From: an uncultured Veillonellaceae bacterium
GTDB taxonomy: Bacteria; Bacillota; Negativicutes; Veillonellales; Negativicoccaceae
NCBI GenBank assembly: GCA_902488965.1
Contig: CABTYA010000002.1
Location: 1 to 34,825, forward strand
Direction of reading: 5' to 3'
DNA length: 34,825 bases
In this document: positions 7,460 through 17,500 of the stretch, one piece after another
How positions within the stretch are numbered: the stretch's first letter is position 1
How the letters are laid out: each line of letters starts with the position of its first letter
The notes under the pieces: generated by a model
Told to the model about the DNA's origin: nothing
Database searches by the model: none
What the model saw: only the letters and a program-made list of their open reading frames with translations
Position numbers and translations under genes: made by a program

Positions 7460-7687
7460 ATGAAACGCGTAGCTATTACCACACCGACGATTGCACTCGA
7501 TCAGTTGCTCAAGTTTGAAGGCATTGCCGCCTCCGGCGGTGAAGCCAAACAAATGATTTTGACCGGAGATATCTGGGTCAACGGCGCGCCGTGTACGATT
7601 GTTCGAAAAAAATTGGCCGTCGGTGATCGGGTGGATATCCCCGATATCGGCAGCTTGGTGTTGGTACAGGATCACGATGAAGATTAA
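7460..7687 (+). CDS. yaaA: S4-domain RNA-binding protein YaaA/RlbA type
   Basis: 75-aa S4 RNA-binding domain protein found between dnaN and recF in Firmicutes. The S4 core is visible as LDQLLKFEGIAASGGEAKQM followed by GDIWVNG. The ATG at 7460 abuts the dnaN TGA, and AGAGGA in the end of dnaN serves as ribosome site. The gene overlaps the start of recF by 11 bases. The family is thought to act in ribosome assembly or RNA binding, but its exact job is unsettled, so only the RNA-binding fold is claimed here. Confidence 0.92.
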   Translation: MKRVAITTPTIALDQLLKFEGIAASGGEAKQMILTGDIWVNGAPCTIVRKKLAVGDRVDIPDIGSLVLVQDHDED

Positions 7688-8759
7688 TTCGCTTCATGTC
7701 GTCAATTTTCGTAAGTATACGGATAAAACTATCGATTTTGACGGCCCGGTAACATTTATTCACGGTCCGAACGGCGGCGGTAAGACGTCCGTGTTGGAAG
7801 CGCTGTATATGGCGTCGGTCGGAAAATCACCGCGGACCAATCGGGATACCGTGGTGATTTTGCATGAGAAAGAAAGCGCCTCGATCGGGGTGGATTTTGT
7901 GTATCGGGAGGTCGAGCAGCGCATTCGCATCAAAATTCATCGCCGTGACCGTAAAGAGATGGCATTGAATGATACGCCGGTCAAACAAAAAGAATTGGTC
8001 GAAACGTTACAGACAATTTTTTTCGGCCCGGATGATATTCAGCTCGTCAAGGGAGGTCCGCAGCAGCGGCGGCGATTTTTGGATTTGTCGCTGGCGCGGG
8101 CCAATCCGCTGTATTATGATGCGTTATTGCGTTACAATCGTGTCTTGGCTCAGCGAAATTGTTGCTTGAAAATCGCCGATGAAGCGAGCGCCTACGGATG
8201 GGACGAACAGTTGGCGCAGCAGGCGGCGTATATTACCGAAGAACGACTGCGGGCCGTCGAGGAATGGAACCTTCGCTTGCAGCGAATCATCGGTGAAATC
8301 GGTGAATCGGCCGCCGATATGCGTTTGCTGTATTTACGGCCGTATACTCGGGAAGAGGCGACGGATACGGAATCGTATCGGCAGCTGCTGACGGCGGCGC
8401 GGGAGCGGGATCTGCGCTACGGGTATACTTCGGTCGGCCCGCATCGCGGCGATTGGCGCGTCGAGCGCGATCACTGGGATATTTCCCGCTACGGATCGCA
8501 AGGCGAACAGCGGTTGGCGGTGCTTGCGCTCAAATTGTGTGAAATTGATTTTTTACAGGAACGGACCGGCGAGCGGCCGATTTTACTGCTGGATGATGTA
8601 TTGAGTGAATTGGATGCGCGGCGACGCGCGGCGTTTTTTGCATGGGTCAGAGAGCATCGGATTCAGATGATCATCACGGGAACGGAGATTCCCGGTGAAT
8701 GGGCAGGCACAATGCAAGAAATCGAATTGGGCGGTGACGGGAATGGCAGAGCTGAATAA
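7677..8759 (+). CDS. recF: RecF recombination and repair ATPase
   Basis: 360-aa SMC-like ATPase that loads RecA at gaps with RecO and RecR. Walker A is GPNGGGKT at residues 30-37; this differs from the commoner GENAQGKT but keeps the GKT core. The ABC signature appears as YGSQGEQRLAVL, and Walker B is ILLLDDVLSELD. The ATG at 7677 lies within the last codons of yaaA (11-base overlap). Starting further upstream would read through yaaA in another frame. The C-terminal coding end overlaps the start of the next gene by 17 bases, so the whole block is translationally packed. Confidence 0.96.
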   Translation: MKINSLHVVNFRKYTDKTIDFDGPVTFIHGPNGGGKTSVLEALYMASVGKSPRTNRDTVVILHEKESASIGVDFVYREVEQRIRIKIHRRDRKEMALNDTPVKQKELVETLQTIFFGPDDIQLVKGGPQQRRRFLDLSLARANPLYYDALLRYNRVLAQRNCCLKIADEASAYGWDEQLAQQAAYITEERLRAVEEWNLRLQRIIGEIGESAADMRLLYLRPYTREEATDTESYRQLLTAARERDLRYGYTSVGPHRGDWRVERDHWDISRYGSQGEQRLAVLALKLCEIDFLQERTGERPILLLDDVLSELDARRRAAFFAWVREHRIQMIITGTEIPGEWAGTMQEIELGGDGNGRAE

Positions 8760-9600
8760 TACCGAAAATGTTCTACAACAACTGATGAAACGATTGGAAC
8801 GGACGCCCCGCGGCCGCTTGGAAACATGCCGGCGTCGGTGGCGGGAGGCGGTCGGACCGATATTGTCCAAAAAATCCATTGTCGGTGCGGTAGATGACGG
8901 AAAATGGATTGTGTATACAGAAAATTCGGCATGGATGCAAGAGCTTTTTATGCAAAAAAAACGGTTGATGAAGAAAATCAATCAAGCGGCGGGTTTTGTT
9001 GTCGTCACAGAAATCGAATTGAAACCCGGGCGGATACCGGCATCGTCCGTTACGACTGTTGACAAAGAAGAACCAAAAGAAGAGGAGGTCTTACCGCCGC
9101 TGACGCCCGCACAGGAAGAAGAGATCGAGCGGCAGTGCGCGAATATTCCCATTCCCGAATTACGGGCGTCGATGGTACTGCTGCGCCGGAGGCAGGCGCA
9201 ATTGGACACGGCGCGGCGGGAAGCCGGTTGGCAGACGTGCCTTCATTGTCGAACGTTGACGGACTGCCGAGATCGGATATGCGACCGTTGCCGAATCGAA
9301 TTGCAGCAAAAAAGAGAACAAGAGTTGCTGCAGTTTTTGGTTCGCCGTCCCGCGGCGCAATATGAGGAAGTCCGGCAGACACTTTCCGTCAGTGAAAAAG
9401 AATATGAAGAGGCACGGCATTATTTGATCCAGCGGACAGTGGATCGGGTATGGCGGCGGCAGGAAACCGAGGAAGAGCAGTGGATGTTGGCCAGATTGTT
9501 AACGCGATTGGACGGTAATGAATTGACAGCGCAGCATAAAGACAACTTGATTCGTAAATTGCTGAGGCAGTCACTTTCTGATGAAACAAAAAATCGCTAA
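8743..9600 (+). CDS. DciA-like (DUF721) protein with an added zinc-ribbon-like C-terminal region
   Basis: 285-aa protein. Residues 1-95 match the DUF721/DciA family, which in many bacteria recruits the replicative helicase: RRWREAVGPIL (about 31-41) and the NSAWMQEL motif (61-68) are typical. The position between recF and gyrB is also standard. The protein is much longer than the usual DUF721 member. After an acidic linker (about 105-130) it carries a four-cysteine motif, C166-x2-C169 and C180-x2-C183 with a further C175, resembling a zinc ribbon. A charged helical tail runs to 285. The ATG at 8743 overlaps recF by 17 bases, with a weak GACGGGA ribosome site, which suggests coupling. The role of the C-terminal part is unknown. 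Confidence 0.8.
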   Translation: MAELNNTENVLQQLMKRLERTPRGRLETCRRRWREAVGPILSKKSIVGAVDDGKWIVYTENSAWMQELFMQKKRLMKKINQAAGFVVVTEIELKPGRIPASSVTTVDKEEPKEEEVLPPLTPAQEEEIERQCANIPIPELRASMVLLRRRQAQLDTARREAGWQTCLHCRTLTDCRDRICDRCRIELQQKREQELLQFLVRRPAAQYEEVRQTLSVSEKEYEEARHYLIQRTVDRVWRRQETEEEQWMLARLLTRLDGNELTAQHKDNLIRKLLRQSLSDETKNR

Positions 9601-9682
9601 ATCAGTATCAAAAAGCGAATAAAATAAAACTTCATAAGGAATGTCAGTCAAACTGAATATTAAACTGTATAAAGTATTAATT

Positions 9683-9711
9683 TTGTTAATTTTGTGATTT
9701 TATAGTATAAT
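9683..9711 (+). promoter_or_regulatory. Promoter of gyrB
   Basis: TTGTTA (9683-9688) and TATAAT (9706-9711) are 17 bases apart in a strongly A/T-rich gap, about 40 bases before the gyrB ATG. It would allow gyrB expression separate from the dnaA operon. Confidence 0.75.
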
Positions 9712-9750
9712 AGTCATAACGAATGAATGTAACAGAGACGAGGAATGGGA

Positions 9751-11667
9751 ATGGCAGATCAACAAACAACAGGATTATATGACGCAAAAAATATCCAGGT
9801 ATTGGAAGGATTGGAAGCGGTACGAAAACGCCCGGGAATGTATATCGGCGATACGTCCGATCGCGGGTTGCACCATCTGGTGTACGAAGTGGTCGACAAC
9901 AGTATCGACGAAGCACTCGCGGGATTTTGTACGCATATTGAAATCACGGTGCATGCCGACAACAGTGTAACTGTAGTCGATAACGGCCGCGGGATTCCGG
10001 TCGATATGCACAAGACGGGACGCCCGGCGATTGAGGTCGTACTGACGGTACTTCATGCGGGCGGTAAATTCGGCGGCGGCGGTTACGCGATTTCGGGCGG
10101 TCTGCACGGTGTCGGGGTATCCGTTGTCAACGCTTTGTCCGAATGGCTCAAGGTGGAAGTTCGCCGCAATGACAAGCTCTATACGATCGGCTTTGCGCGC
10201 GGCAAGATGGTCGCTCCACTGACCGAGCATCCGTCTGACGGAGGCGAAACGGGAACGACGGTAACCTTTTTGCCGGACAATGAGATTTTCGAGCATGTGA
10301 ATTATTCCTATGAAACATTGTCCGTCCGTTTGCGTGAATTGGCGTTTTTGAACAAAGGTATCTCGATTACGCTCAATGACGAACGGGCCGGTAAAGAAAA
10401 AAAGGAAGTCTATCATTATGAAGGCGGGCTGTCTTCGTTTGTCGCGTATCTCAATGAAAACAAACAGCCCATCCAGCAGACAATTGTCGATTTTGAAGGG
10501 GAAAAAGACGGCGTGATCGTCGATATCGCCCTGCAGTATCATGACGGTTTCAATGAAAATATTTATACTTTTGCCAACAATATCAATACGATTGAAGGCG
10601 GGACGCATTTGTCGGGATTTCGTGCGGCCTTGACCCGTGTGGCGAATGAATACGGACGCAAAACCGGGATTATCAAGGAAAACGAAGAAAATCTCTCGGG
10701 CGAAGACGTACGGGAAGGTCTTACCGCAGTGGTCAGTGTTAAAGTCCCCAATCCCCAGTTTGAAGGCCAGACAAAGACGAAACTGGGCAACAGCGAAGTC
10801 AAAGGGATTGTCGATACCATCGTATCGGAAGGCTTGCGGATTTATTTTGAAGAAAACCCCGCCGACGGCAAAAAAATTATTGAAAAGGCGATTTTGGCGG
10901 GTCGGGCGCGGGAAGCCGCCCGCAAAGCCCGCGAACTCACCCGTCGTAAAAATGCGCTGGAAATCTCCAGCTTGCCGGGTAAATTGGCAGACTGTTCGGA
11001 ACGCGACGCGTCACTGACGGAAATTTATATCGTCGAAGGCGACAGCGCGGGCGGTTCGGCCAAGACGGGGCGCGACCGCCGCTTCCAAGCGATTTTGCCG
11101 CTGCGCGGGAAAATCATCAATGTAGAAAAAGCACGGTTGGACAAAATTCTGGGCAATGCGGAAATTCGTTCGATGATTACCGCATTCGGTACGGGTATCG
11201 GCGAAGAATTCGATATGAGCAAGCTGCGCTATCACAAAATTGTCATCATGACGGATGCTGACGTCGACGGCGCGCATATCCGTACGCTGCTGTTGACGTT
11301 CTTCTACCGGTATTTGACGCCGCTGATTACGGAAGGCTATGTCTACATCGCCCAGCCGCCGCTCTATCAGTTGCGGAAAGGGCGCAGTAAATGGTATCTG
11401 TACAGCGACGACGAGCTCAGTGAAAAACTCGAAGAAACCGGCCGTGAGGGGATTACCGTTCAACGGTACAAAGGTCTCGGGGAAATGGATCCGGAGCAGT
11501 TGTGGGATACGACGATGAACCCGGAACATCGGACGCTGCTCAAAGTTCATCTCGAAGATGCCATCCAGGCCGACCATATCTTTACCGTATTGATGGGAGA
11601 CAAGGTCGAACCGCGGCGCGAATTCATCCAGGAAAACGCAAAGAACGTAACGAATTTGGACTTGTAA
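9751..11667 (+). CDS. gyrB: DNA gyrase subunit B
   Basis: 638-aa ATPase subunit of DNA gyrase, which introduces negative supercoils with GyrA. The GHKL ATPase domain shows VVDNSIDEALAG, DNGRGIPV and GGLHGVGVSVVNALS. The TOPRIM domain shows EGDSAGGSAK and DADVDGAHIRTLL. The C-terminal YKGLGEMDPEQLW is intact. The ATG at 9751 is preferred because AGGA sits six bases upstream; an ATG two codons earlier directly abuts that site. In many Firmicutes gyrA follows gyrB, but here a terminator and an amino acid permease come next, so gyrA must lie elsewhere. Confidence 0.98.
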   Translation: MADQQTTGLYDAKNIQVLEGLEAVRKRPGMYIGDTSDRGLHHLVYEVVDNSIDEALAGFCTHIEITVHADNSVTVVDNGRGIPVDMHKTGRPAIEVVLTVLHAGGKFGGGGYAISGGLHGVGVSVVNALSEWLKVEVRRNDKLYTIGFARGKMVAPLTEHPSDGGETGTTVTFLPDNEIFEHVNYSYETLSVRLRELAFLNKGISITLNDERAGKEKKEVYHYEGGLSSFVAYLNENKQPIQQTIVDFEGEKDGVIVDIALQYHDGFNENIYTFANNINTIEGGTHLSGFRAALTRVANEYGRKTGIIKENEENLSGEDVREGLTAVVSVKVPNPQFEGQTKTKLGNSEVKGIVDTIVSEGLRIYFEENPADGKKIIEKAILAGRAREAARKARELTRRKNALEISSLPGKLADCSERDASLTEIYIVEGDSAGGSAKTGRDRRFQAILPLRGKIINVEKARLDKILGNAEIRSMITAFGTGIGEEFDMSKLRYHKIVIMTDADVDGAHIRTLLLTFFYRYLTPLITEGYVYIAQPPLYQLRKGRSKWYLYSDDELSEKLEETGREGITVQRYKGLGEMDPEQLWDTTMNPEHRTLLKVHLEDAIQADHIFTVLMGDKVEPRREFIQENAKNVTNLDL

Positions 11668-11680
11668 GAAGATGTCCGGG

Positions 11681-11720
11681 CACCTCCCGTTTCGCAATAT
11701 TGTGAAACGGAAGGTGTTTT
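11681..11720 (+). terminator. Terminator after gyrB
   Basis: CACCTCCCGTTTC and GAAACGGAAGGTG pair as a 13-bp stem with one mismatch around a 10-base loop, followed by TTTTATATT. It closes the replication operon. Confidence 0.85.
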
Positions 11721-11834
11721 ATATTGCAAGTATGTGCAAATCATCGCACCGTGAAGAAAACTGATGATATATCCGCATAAAATCGGATTCATTTCCGAAA
11801 TACGGAACAAACATCAATTTTTTTGTATATTATG

Positions 11835-11879
11835 TTGAAAAATAAATCAGAAGTGCTATACTTGACCTATTATCAAGTA
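11835..11879 (+). promoter_or_regulatory. lysP promoter with a palindrome over the start site
   Basis: TTGAAA (11835-11840) and TATACT (11857-11862), spacer 16, with an extended -10 (TGC before TATACT). The perfect inverted repeat TACTTGA-7-TCAAGTA (11859-11879) overlaps the -10 and the expected transcription start, a typical repressor-operator position. The ribosome site and ATG follow within 25 bases. Confidence 0.75.
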
Positions 11880-11901
11880 TGAAAAAGAAGGTGAACGCAC
11901 A

Positions 11902-13368
11902 ATGGAAGAAAAAACAAAGGGGACGGAAGCGCAGCCGAAGCTGAAACGCAGCTTGAAAGCCCGCCACATGAACATGATTGCACTGGGCGGAACCATCGGC
12001 ACGGGGCTGTTCGTCGCCGGCGGTGAGACGGTATCGCAGGCCGGCCCGGGCGGGGCACTGGTTGCGTATGCTTTCATCGGGATTATGGTGTACTTCCTGA
12101 TGACGGGGCTCGGAGAGATGGCGACATACATGCCGGTATCCGGGTCGTTCGGTACCTACGCGTCGAAATTTGTCGACCCGGCATTCGGTTTTGCGCTCGG
12201 ATGGAACTACTGGTTCAACTGGGCGATTACACTGGCGGCCGAGCTGGTGGCGGGCGCGTTGATTATGAAGTATTGGTTTCCCGATACGCCTGCGATTCTA
12301 TGGAGCGCGTTGTTCTTGGTGATTATTTTCGCGCTTAATTTTCTGTCGACACGATCATACGGCGAGAGTGAATTTATCTTTGCGGGGATCAAGGTCATTA
12401 CCGTAATGGTGTTCTTATTTGTCGGTGCGATGTTGATTTTAGGCGTCGGCGGTCAATCGCCGGGAACGGTCAACTGGACGGTCGGCGACGCGCCGTTTGT
12501 CGGCGGCTGGGGCGCGATACTGGGGATCTTCATGATTGCGGGATTTTCGTTCCAAGGGACGGAAATGCTGGGTGTTGCGGCCGGCGAGTCGGAAAATCCG
12601 GAAAAAAGCGTACCGAAGGCGGTACATTCGATATTCTGGCGTATTTTACTCTTTTATTTAGGCGCATTTACCGTTATCGGGTTCTTGATTCCGTATACGG
12701 ATCCGAATTTGCTCAACAGTTCGGTGGAAAATATTTCCATCAGCCCGTTTACCCTTGTGTTTGAACGGTTCGGTCTGCCGGCGGCGGCCACCGTGATGAA
12801 TATGGTCATCTTGACGGCGGTTCTTTCGGCGGGCAACTCCGGTCTGTATGTATCGACGCGTATGTTGTATGCGCTGGCGGCGGAAGGCAAAGCGCCGAAG
12901 ATGTTCCTCAAAGTCAACAGTCGCGGCGTACCGGCCAATGCGCTCTTTGCGACGGTGATTTTCGGTTTGGCGGCGTTTTTGACCAGTTTGATCGGCGACG
13001 GTGTCGCTTACAACTGGCTGGTCAATATCAGCGGGATGGCGGGATTCATTACCTGGGTCGGAATTGCCGCCAGTCAGTACCGTTTCCGCAAAGCGTTTGC
13101 TTATCAGGGACATGATCTTGCCGAATTGCCCTATCGGGCGTCGATGTATCCTTTCGGACCGATCTTTGCATTGATCGTCTGCCTGATTGTTATGGCAGGG
13201 CAGAACTATTCCGCATTTACGGGAGAAACGATCGACTGGTATGGCGCCAGTGTTGCGTATATCGGAATTCCGGTGTTTTTAGCGGTATACTTCTGGTATA
13301 AGATGAAACATCATACGACATTGATTCCGTTGGAACAAGTGGATCTGAATCGTCATTTGGACGAATGA
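11902..13368 (+). CDS. lysP: Lysine-specific permease LysP family (APC amino acid transporter)
   Basis: 488-aa amino acid permease with twelve predicted membrane segments. The match to lysine permease LysP is strong along the whole length: LKARHMNMIALGG, GTGLFVAGGETVSQAGPGGA, YMPVSGSFGTYAS, GWNYWFNWAITLAAELVA, FSFQGTEMLGVAAGESENP and ILTAVLSAGNSGLYVSTRML. It imports L-lysine with protons. The ATG at 11902 follows GAAGGTG. The gene has its own promoter, an operator-like palindrome and a terminator, so it is a single-gene unit. A related basic amino acid is possible as substrate, but the LysP subfamily is the clear best match. Confidence 0.9.
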   Translation: MEEKTKGTEAQPKLKRSLKARHMNMIALGGTIGTGLFVAGGETVSQAGPGGALVAYAFIGIMVYFLMTGLGEMATYMPVSGSFGTYASKFVDPAFGFALGWNYWFNWAITLAAELVAGALIMKYWFPDTPAILWSALFLVIIFALNFLSTRSYGESEFIFAGIKVITVMVFLFVGAMLILGVGGQSPGTVNWTVGDAPFVGGWGAILGIFMIAGFSFQGTEMLGVAAGESENPEKSVPKAVHSIFWRILLFYLGAFTVIGFLIPYTDPNLLNSSVENISISPFTLVFERFGLPAAATVMNMVILTAVLSAGNSGLYVSTRMLYALAAEGKAPKMFLKVNSRGVPANALFATVIFGLAAFLTSLIGDGVAYNWLVNISGMAGFITWVGIAASQYRFRKAFAYQGHDLAELPYRASMYPFGPIFALIVCLIVMAGQNYSAFTGETIDWYGASVAYIGIPVFLAVYFWYKMKHHTTLIPLEQVDLNRHLDE

Positions 13369-13383
13369 TTATGAAAAAACAGA

Positions 13384-13416
13384 AAAAGACATCTTCCTGG
13401 GAAGGTGTCTTTTTTG
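13384..13416 (+). terminator. Terminator after lysP
   Basis: GACATCTTCC and GGAAGGTGTC (one G-T wobble) form a stem flanked by an A-run before and TTTTTT after, 15 bases past the lysP stop. Confidence 0.88.
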
Positions 13417-13464
13417 TGTGTAAATGAGAAAACAGAAAACGAATAAAACAATGTTTATAAATAA

Positions 13465-13493
13465 TAGCAATTCCCTTTTCTTTAGGGTATAAT
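13465..13493 (+). promoter_or_regulatory. Probable promoter of the RND efflux operon
   Basis: A perfect TATAAT (13488-13493) lies 26 bases before the adaptor gene. The -35 at 17-base spacing is TAGCAA, a weak match. CCCT-AGGG half-sites (13473-13487) sit in the spacer, a possible regulator site. Confidence 0.55.
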
Positions 13494-13519
13494 GGGTCTA
13501 ATCAGACGGGAGGGATACC

Positions 13520-14575
13520 GTGAAAAAGTTCGGAGTATGGTTGATGGTTGTGATGTGCCTGACGGTACTCGTCGGTTGCGGCAGCACGACACAAACGAAA
13601 GACAAAATTATACCGCGAGTGAAAACCGAGACGGTCGGGCGGGCAGCAGAGGATGCGGTCGATACGTTTTCGGGTACAATCCACGGGCGCAGTGAAGCCC
13701 CGCTGGCGTTTTCGCTCGGCGGCAAAATCGTGGCCCGGTATGTACAGGCGGGCGATGTAGTAGAGGCGGGTACGACCTTGTTCCGGTTGGACGACAAGGA
13801 TGCGTCGGAGCAAGTCATTGCGGCTCGCGGGCAGTTGGAAGCGGCCACGGCACAGTTGAACTTGGCGGAAAGTACATTCGGACGGATGTCGCAATTGTAC
13901 AGTGCCAATGCCATCAGTGCGTTGCAATTGGACCAGTCACGCAATACGAAGGAGTTGGCGGCGGCGCAGTATCGGCAGGCAAATGCCGCGTATGAACGGG
14001 CCTTGAATCAGGAGTCGATGACGACGCTTAAAAGCGAGCATGCGGGTATCGTCGGTGCGACGTTGGTCGATGTGGGACAGGTCGTCGGTGCGGGTACACC
14101 GGTAGCGGTCGTGGTCGATATGAGCGAACCGGAAGTATGGATTTCACTGACGGAGCAGAATTTGCATCGGTATGAAGTCGGTCAGACGGCAGATGTTACG
14201 CTGTGGTCACGCCCCGGACAGACGTGGACGGCAACGGTACGTGAGATTGCGCCCGCGCCGAACCGATCCACGGGCACGTATGATGCCAAGTTGCGATTGG
14301 CGACACCGTTTGACGGTGAGGTCGGCATGACGGCCAAAGTGACGTTCCGGACGGCAGAGGGCGAAGTCATGACGGTGCCGATCTCGGCGCTTGCCCAGCA
14401 GTCGGAGACACCGTCCGTATGGGTGGTGCGCGCAGATACGGTTCATCTCGTACCGATCACGATCGGCGCCACGCACGGTGAACGGGTAGAGGTGCGTACC
14501 GGTTTGCATGAGGGGGATGTCGTTGTCATTGCCGGAACGCAGCATTTGTATGAAGGTGCCAAGGTACGGGTATGA
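13520..14575 (+). CDS. RND efflux periplasmic adaptor lipoprotein
   Basis: 351-aa membrane fusion (adaptor) protein of a tripartite RND pump. It starts with a lipoprotein signal whose lipobox is LVGC with Cys20, so the mature protein would be lipid-anchored in the periplasm. Beta-barrel and lipoyl halves are visible around GGKIVARYVQAGDVVEAGTTL (about 69-90) and SEHAGIVGATLVDVGQVVGAG (about 172-193), with the alpha-hairpin between them. The C-terminal VVIAGTQHLYEGAKVRV is typical. The GTG at 13520 follows GGGAGGGA. Its TGA overlaps the pump ATG by four bases. The family fits drug, bile or dye export, but the substrate cannot be told. Confidence 0.9.
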   Translation: MKKFGVWLMVVMCLTVLVGCGSTTQTKDKIIPRVKTETVGRAAEDAVDTFSGTIHGRSEAPLAFSLGGKIVARYVQAGDVVEAGTTLFRLDDKDASEQVIAARGQLEAATAQLNLAESTFGRMSQLYSANAISALQLDQSRNTKELAAAQYRQANAAYERALNQESMTTLKSEHAGIVGATLVDVGQVVGAGTPVAVVVDMSEPEVWISLTEQNLHRYEVGQTADVTLWSRPGQTWTATVREIAPAPNRSTGTYDAKLRLATPFDGEVGMTAKVTFRTAEGEVMTVPISALAQQSETPSVWVVRADTVHLVPITIGATHGERVEVRTGLHEGDVVVIAGTQHLYEGAKVRV

Positions 14576-17500
14576 AACGATTTAATTTAGCGCGGTGGGC
14601 GGTCGGATACCGATCCATCGTATACTTCTTCGTTGTGGCGATACTCATCGGCGGGATTTACAGTTTTATGGAACTGGGCCGTCGGGAGGACCCCGATTTT
14701 ACGATTCGGCAGATGGTCGTCACGGCGGTGTGGCCGGGGGCGTCGGCGGATCGGATGACGGCGCAGGTCACCGACAAGCTGGAAGAAAAATTGCAGGACA
14801 CGCCGGGGCTCGACTTTATCCAAAGCTATACGCACGGAGATCGGACGGTCATTTACGTTTGGCTCAAGGAAGACCTGCCGGCCGATCAGATTCGGCCGAC
14901 ATGGACGGAGGTGCGCAATCTCGTCAACAGCGTCTGGGGGGAACTCCCCAAAGGCGTGCACGGGCCGTTCATCAATGACCGCTTTGACGATGTGTTCGGC
15001 TCGATTTATGCGTTGACCGGGGACGAATACACGTACGAAGAAAAACGCGAATACGCGGAAAAAATACGGCGTGATTTATTACAGATCGAGGACGTCCAAA
15101 AGGTCAATCTTGTCGGCGTGCGGCAACAGACCATCTATGTGGAAATGGACGAAGCGAAACTTTCGGCACTGGGCATCGATCCGCGGATGCTGTTCCAACT
15201 TTTGCAGCAGCAGGGTTCGCTCATGCCGGCGGGGACGATTCAGACCGAGCACAATCGAATCTCCCTTCGGGTCACGGGACTGTTGGACGGCGCGGAAGCG
15301 GTTGAAAACATGACGGTGCATTTGGGCGAGCGCTCGTTCCGTTTGGGCGAGATTGCCACGGTGCGCGAGGGGTATCGCGAGCCGAATGAGCCGCAGATGT
15401 ATTTCAACGGCAAAGAGGCCATCGGGATTGCGGTGTCGATGAGCCCGGGGGGCAATATTTTAGACGTCGGCGAAGCGCTCGACGAGCATCTGTCCGATTG
15501 GCAGGGACGGTTGCCGCTGGGGCTGGAAATCGGCCAAGTCGCCCATCAGCCGCATGTGGTCAAGCAGTCCATCAATGAATTTACCCGTTCGCTGTTCGAG
15601 GCGATCGTGATCGTGTTGGCGGTGAGCTTTATGACGCTCGGATGGCGGTCGGGTGCGGTCGTGGCGCTGTCGATACCGGTGGTGGTCGCGGGGACGTTCA
15701 TCCTGATGAAACTCGAGCACATCGATTTGCAGGTCGTTTCGCTCGGGGCGTTGATCATCGCACTGGGGCTGTTGGTCGATGATGCGATCATCGTCATCGA
15801 GATGATGCAGCGCAAACTCGAGGACGGCTACGAACGTGTCGCGGCGGCCACTGCGGCGTATGAAGAAACCGCCTTCCCGATGCTGACGGGGACACTGATC
15901 ACCGCATCGGGATTTATCCCCATCGACCTGTCGCACGGAATGGTATCGGAGTATACGGGCAGTCTCTTTTCCGTGACGTGTATCGCGCTGTTGCTGTCGT
16001 GGATTGTATCCGTGCTGGTCAGCCCCGTGCTGGGGTACAGCCTGATTCGTCTGCCGGAAAAACAGCAGTCGCGGGGACGCTGGCAGGAGTGGCAGGAACG
16101 GCTGTACGTGTGGTTTCGCCGCGGACTGGAGTGGACGCTGCGCCATCGCCGTATCGTCGTTTTGGCGACACTGGGGGCGTTTTTGCTCGCGGTGGCGAGT
16201 TTCCCGTTGCTGAAAAAACAATTTTTCCCGGCGTCCGTGCGGCCGGAACTCATCGTCGAGACGGAACTTCCGCTGGGGGCGTCCATTCAGGCGACGGAGC
16301 GCGAACTCAAACGTTTGGAATCGCATTTTGCGGAGGATGATCGGGTGACCTCGATCGTGTCCTATGTCGGGCAGAGTTCGCCGCGGTTTATCCTGCCGTT
16401 TCTGCCGTCGCCGCCGAAAGACAACTACGCGCAGCTCATCATTACGGCGACCGATGCCGAAACGCGGGTGGCGGTACATCAGGATTTGGAACGGATTTTG
16501 CAGGACGAATTTCCCGATTTGCGGGTCAATGTCCGCCTGATCCAGGTCGGTCCGCCGGCGGCGTATCCCGTGATGATGCGCCTGACGGGACCGGATATCC
16601 CGACATTGACGAGTTTGGCCCGCGAGGCGACGGAGATCATCCGTTCCTCGCCGCAAATCAGTCGGGCGGAAATGAATTGGCCGCAGGAAATGCCGAGTGT
16701 ACGGGTGGATATCCAGCAAGACAGCGTCCGTCGCCTCGGAATTGACAACTATGCCGTGGCCGCCGACCTCTACGCCAAACTCTCGGGGGTCGAAATCGCG
16801 CAGGCGACGGAAGACGACCGGCTCGTACCGGTGGTATTCCGATTGCCCGATATCGGCGCCGAACGCTTGAGCGGGCTCGAACAGCTGCCGATACATATCG
16901 GCAACGGCCGTTATGTCCCGCTCGGACAGATTGCGACGCTGACCATGGTCAACGAAAATGCCACCATTTGGCGGCGGAATCTGGTACCGTGCATTACCTT
17001 GCAGGCGGATACGATCGGCGACGTGCCGGGCGACTCCGTCACGGAAGGATTGTATGAAAATGAGTTGCGGGCGTTCCGTGAGTCGCTTCCGCCGGGATAT
17101 GCGCTTGCTTATGACGGTACGACGGAGCGGAGTCATCTTTCGATGGAGTCAATCACCAAAGTCATGCCGATCATGATATTCGTGATTATGGCGCTACTGA
17201 TGTTCCAACTGAAACGACTGCGGCTGATGGTGATGGCGGCACTGACCGCACCGCTCGGGCTTATCGGGGCGATTATCGCGCTGCAGGTGACGCGTTACCC
17301 CCTCGGCTTCGTCGCCGTGCTCGGCATCATCTCGCTCGGCGGAATGCTGATCCGCAACTCGATTATCCTGATCGACCAAATAGAAAAACACCGCGCGGCC
17401 GGAGAAACGGTATGGAATGCGGTCATCGACTCGACGTTGCTGCGTTTTCGCCCGATTATGCTGACGGCGATGGCGGCGGTATTGGCGATGATTCCGCTGA

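Noticed and set aside
15460..17136. Long antisense open frame (558 codons) opposite the RND pump gene
   Set aside because: It is Arg/His/Gln-rich with no family resemblance, and the pump frame on the other strand has clear motifs. It is a by-product of GC-rich codon use.
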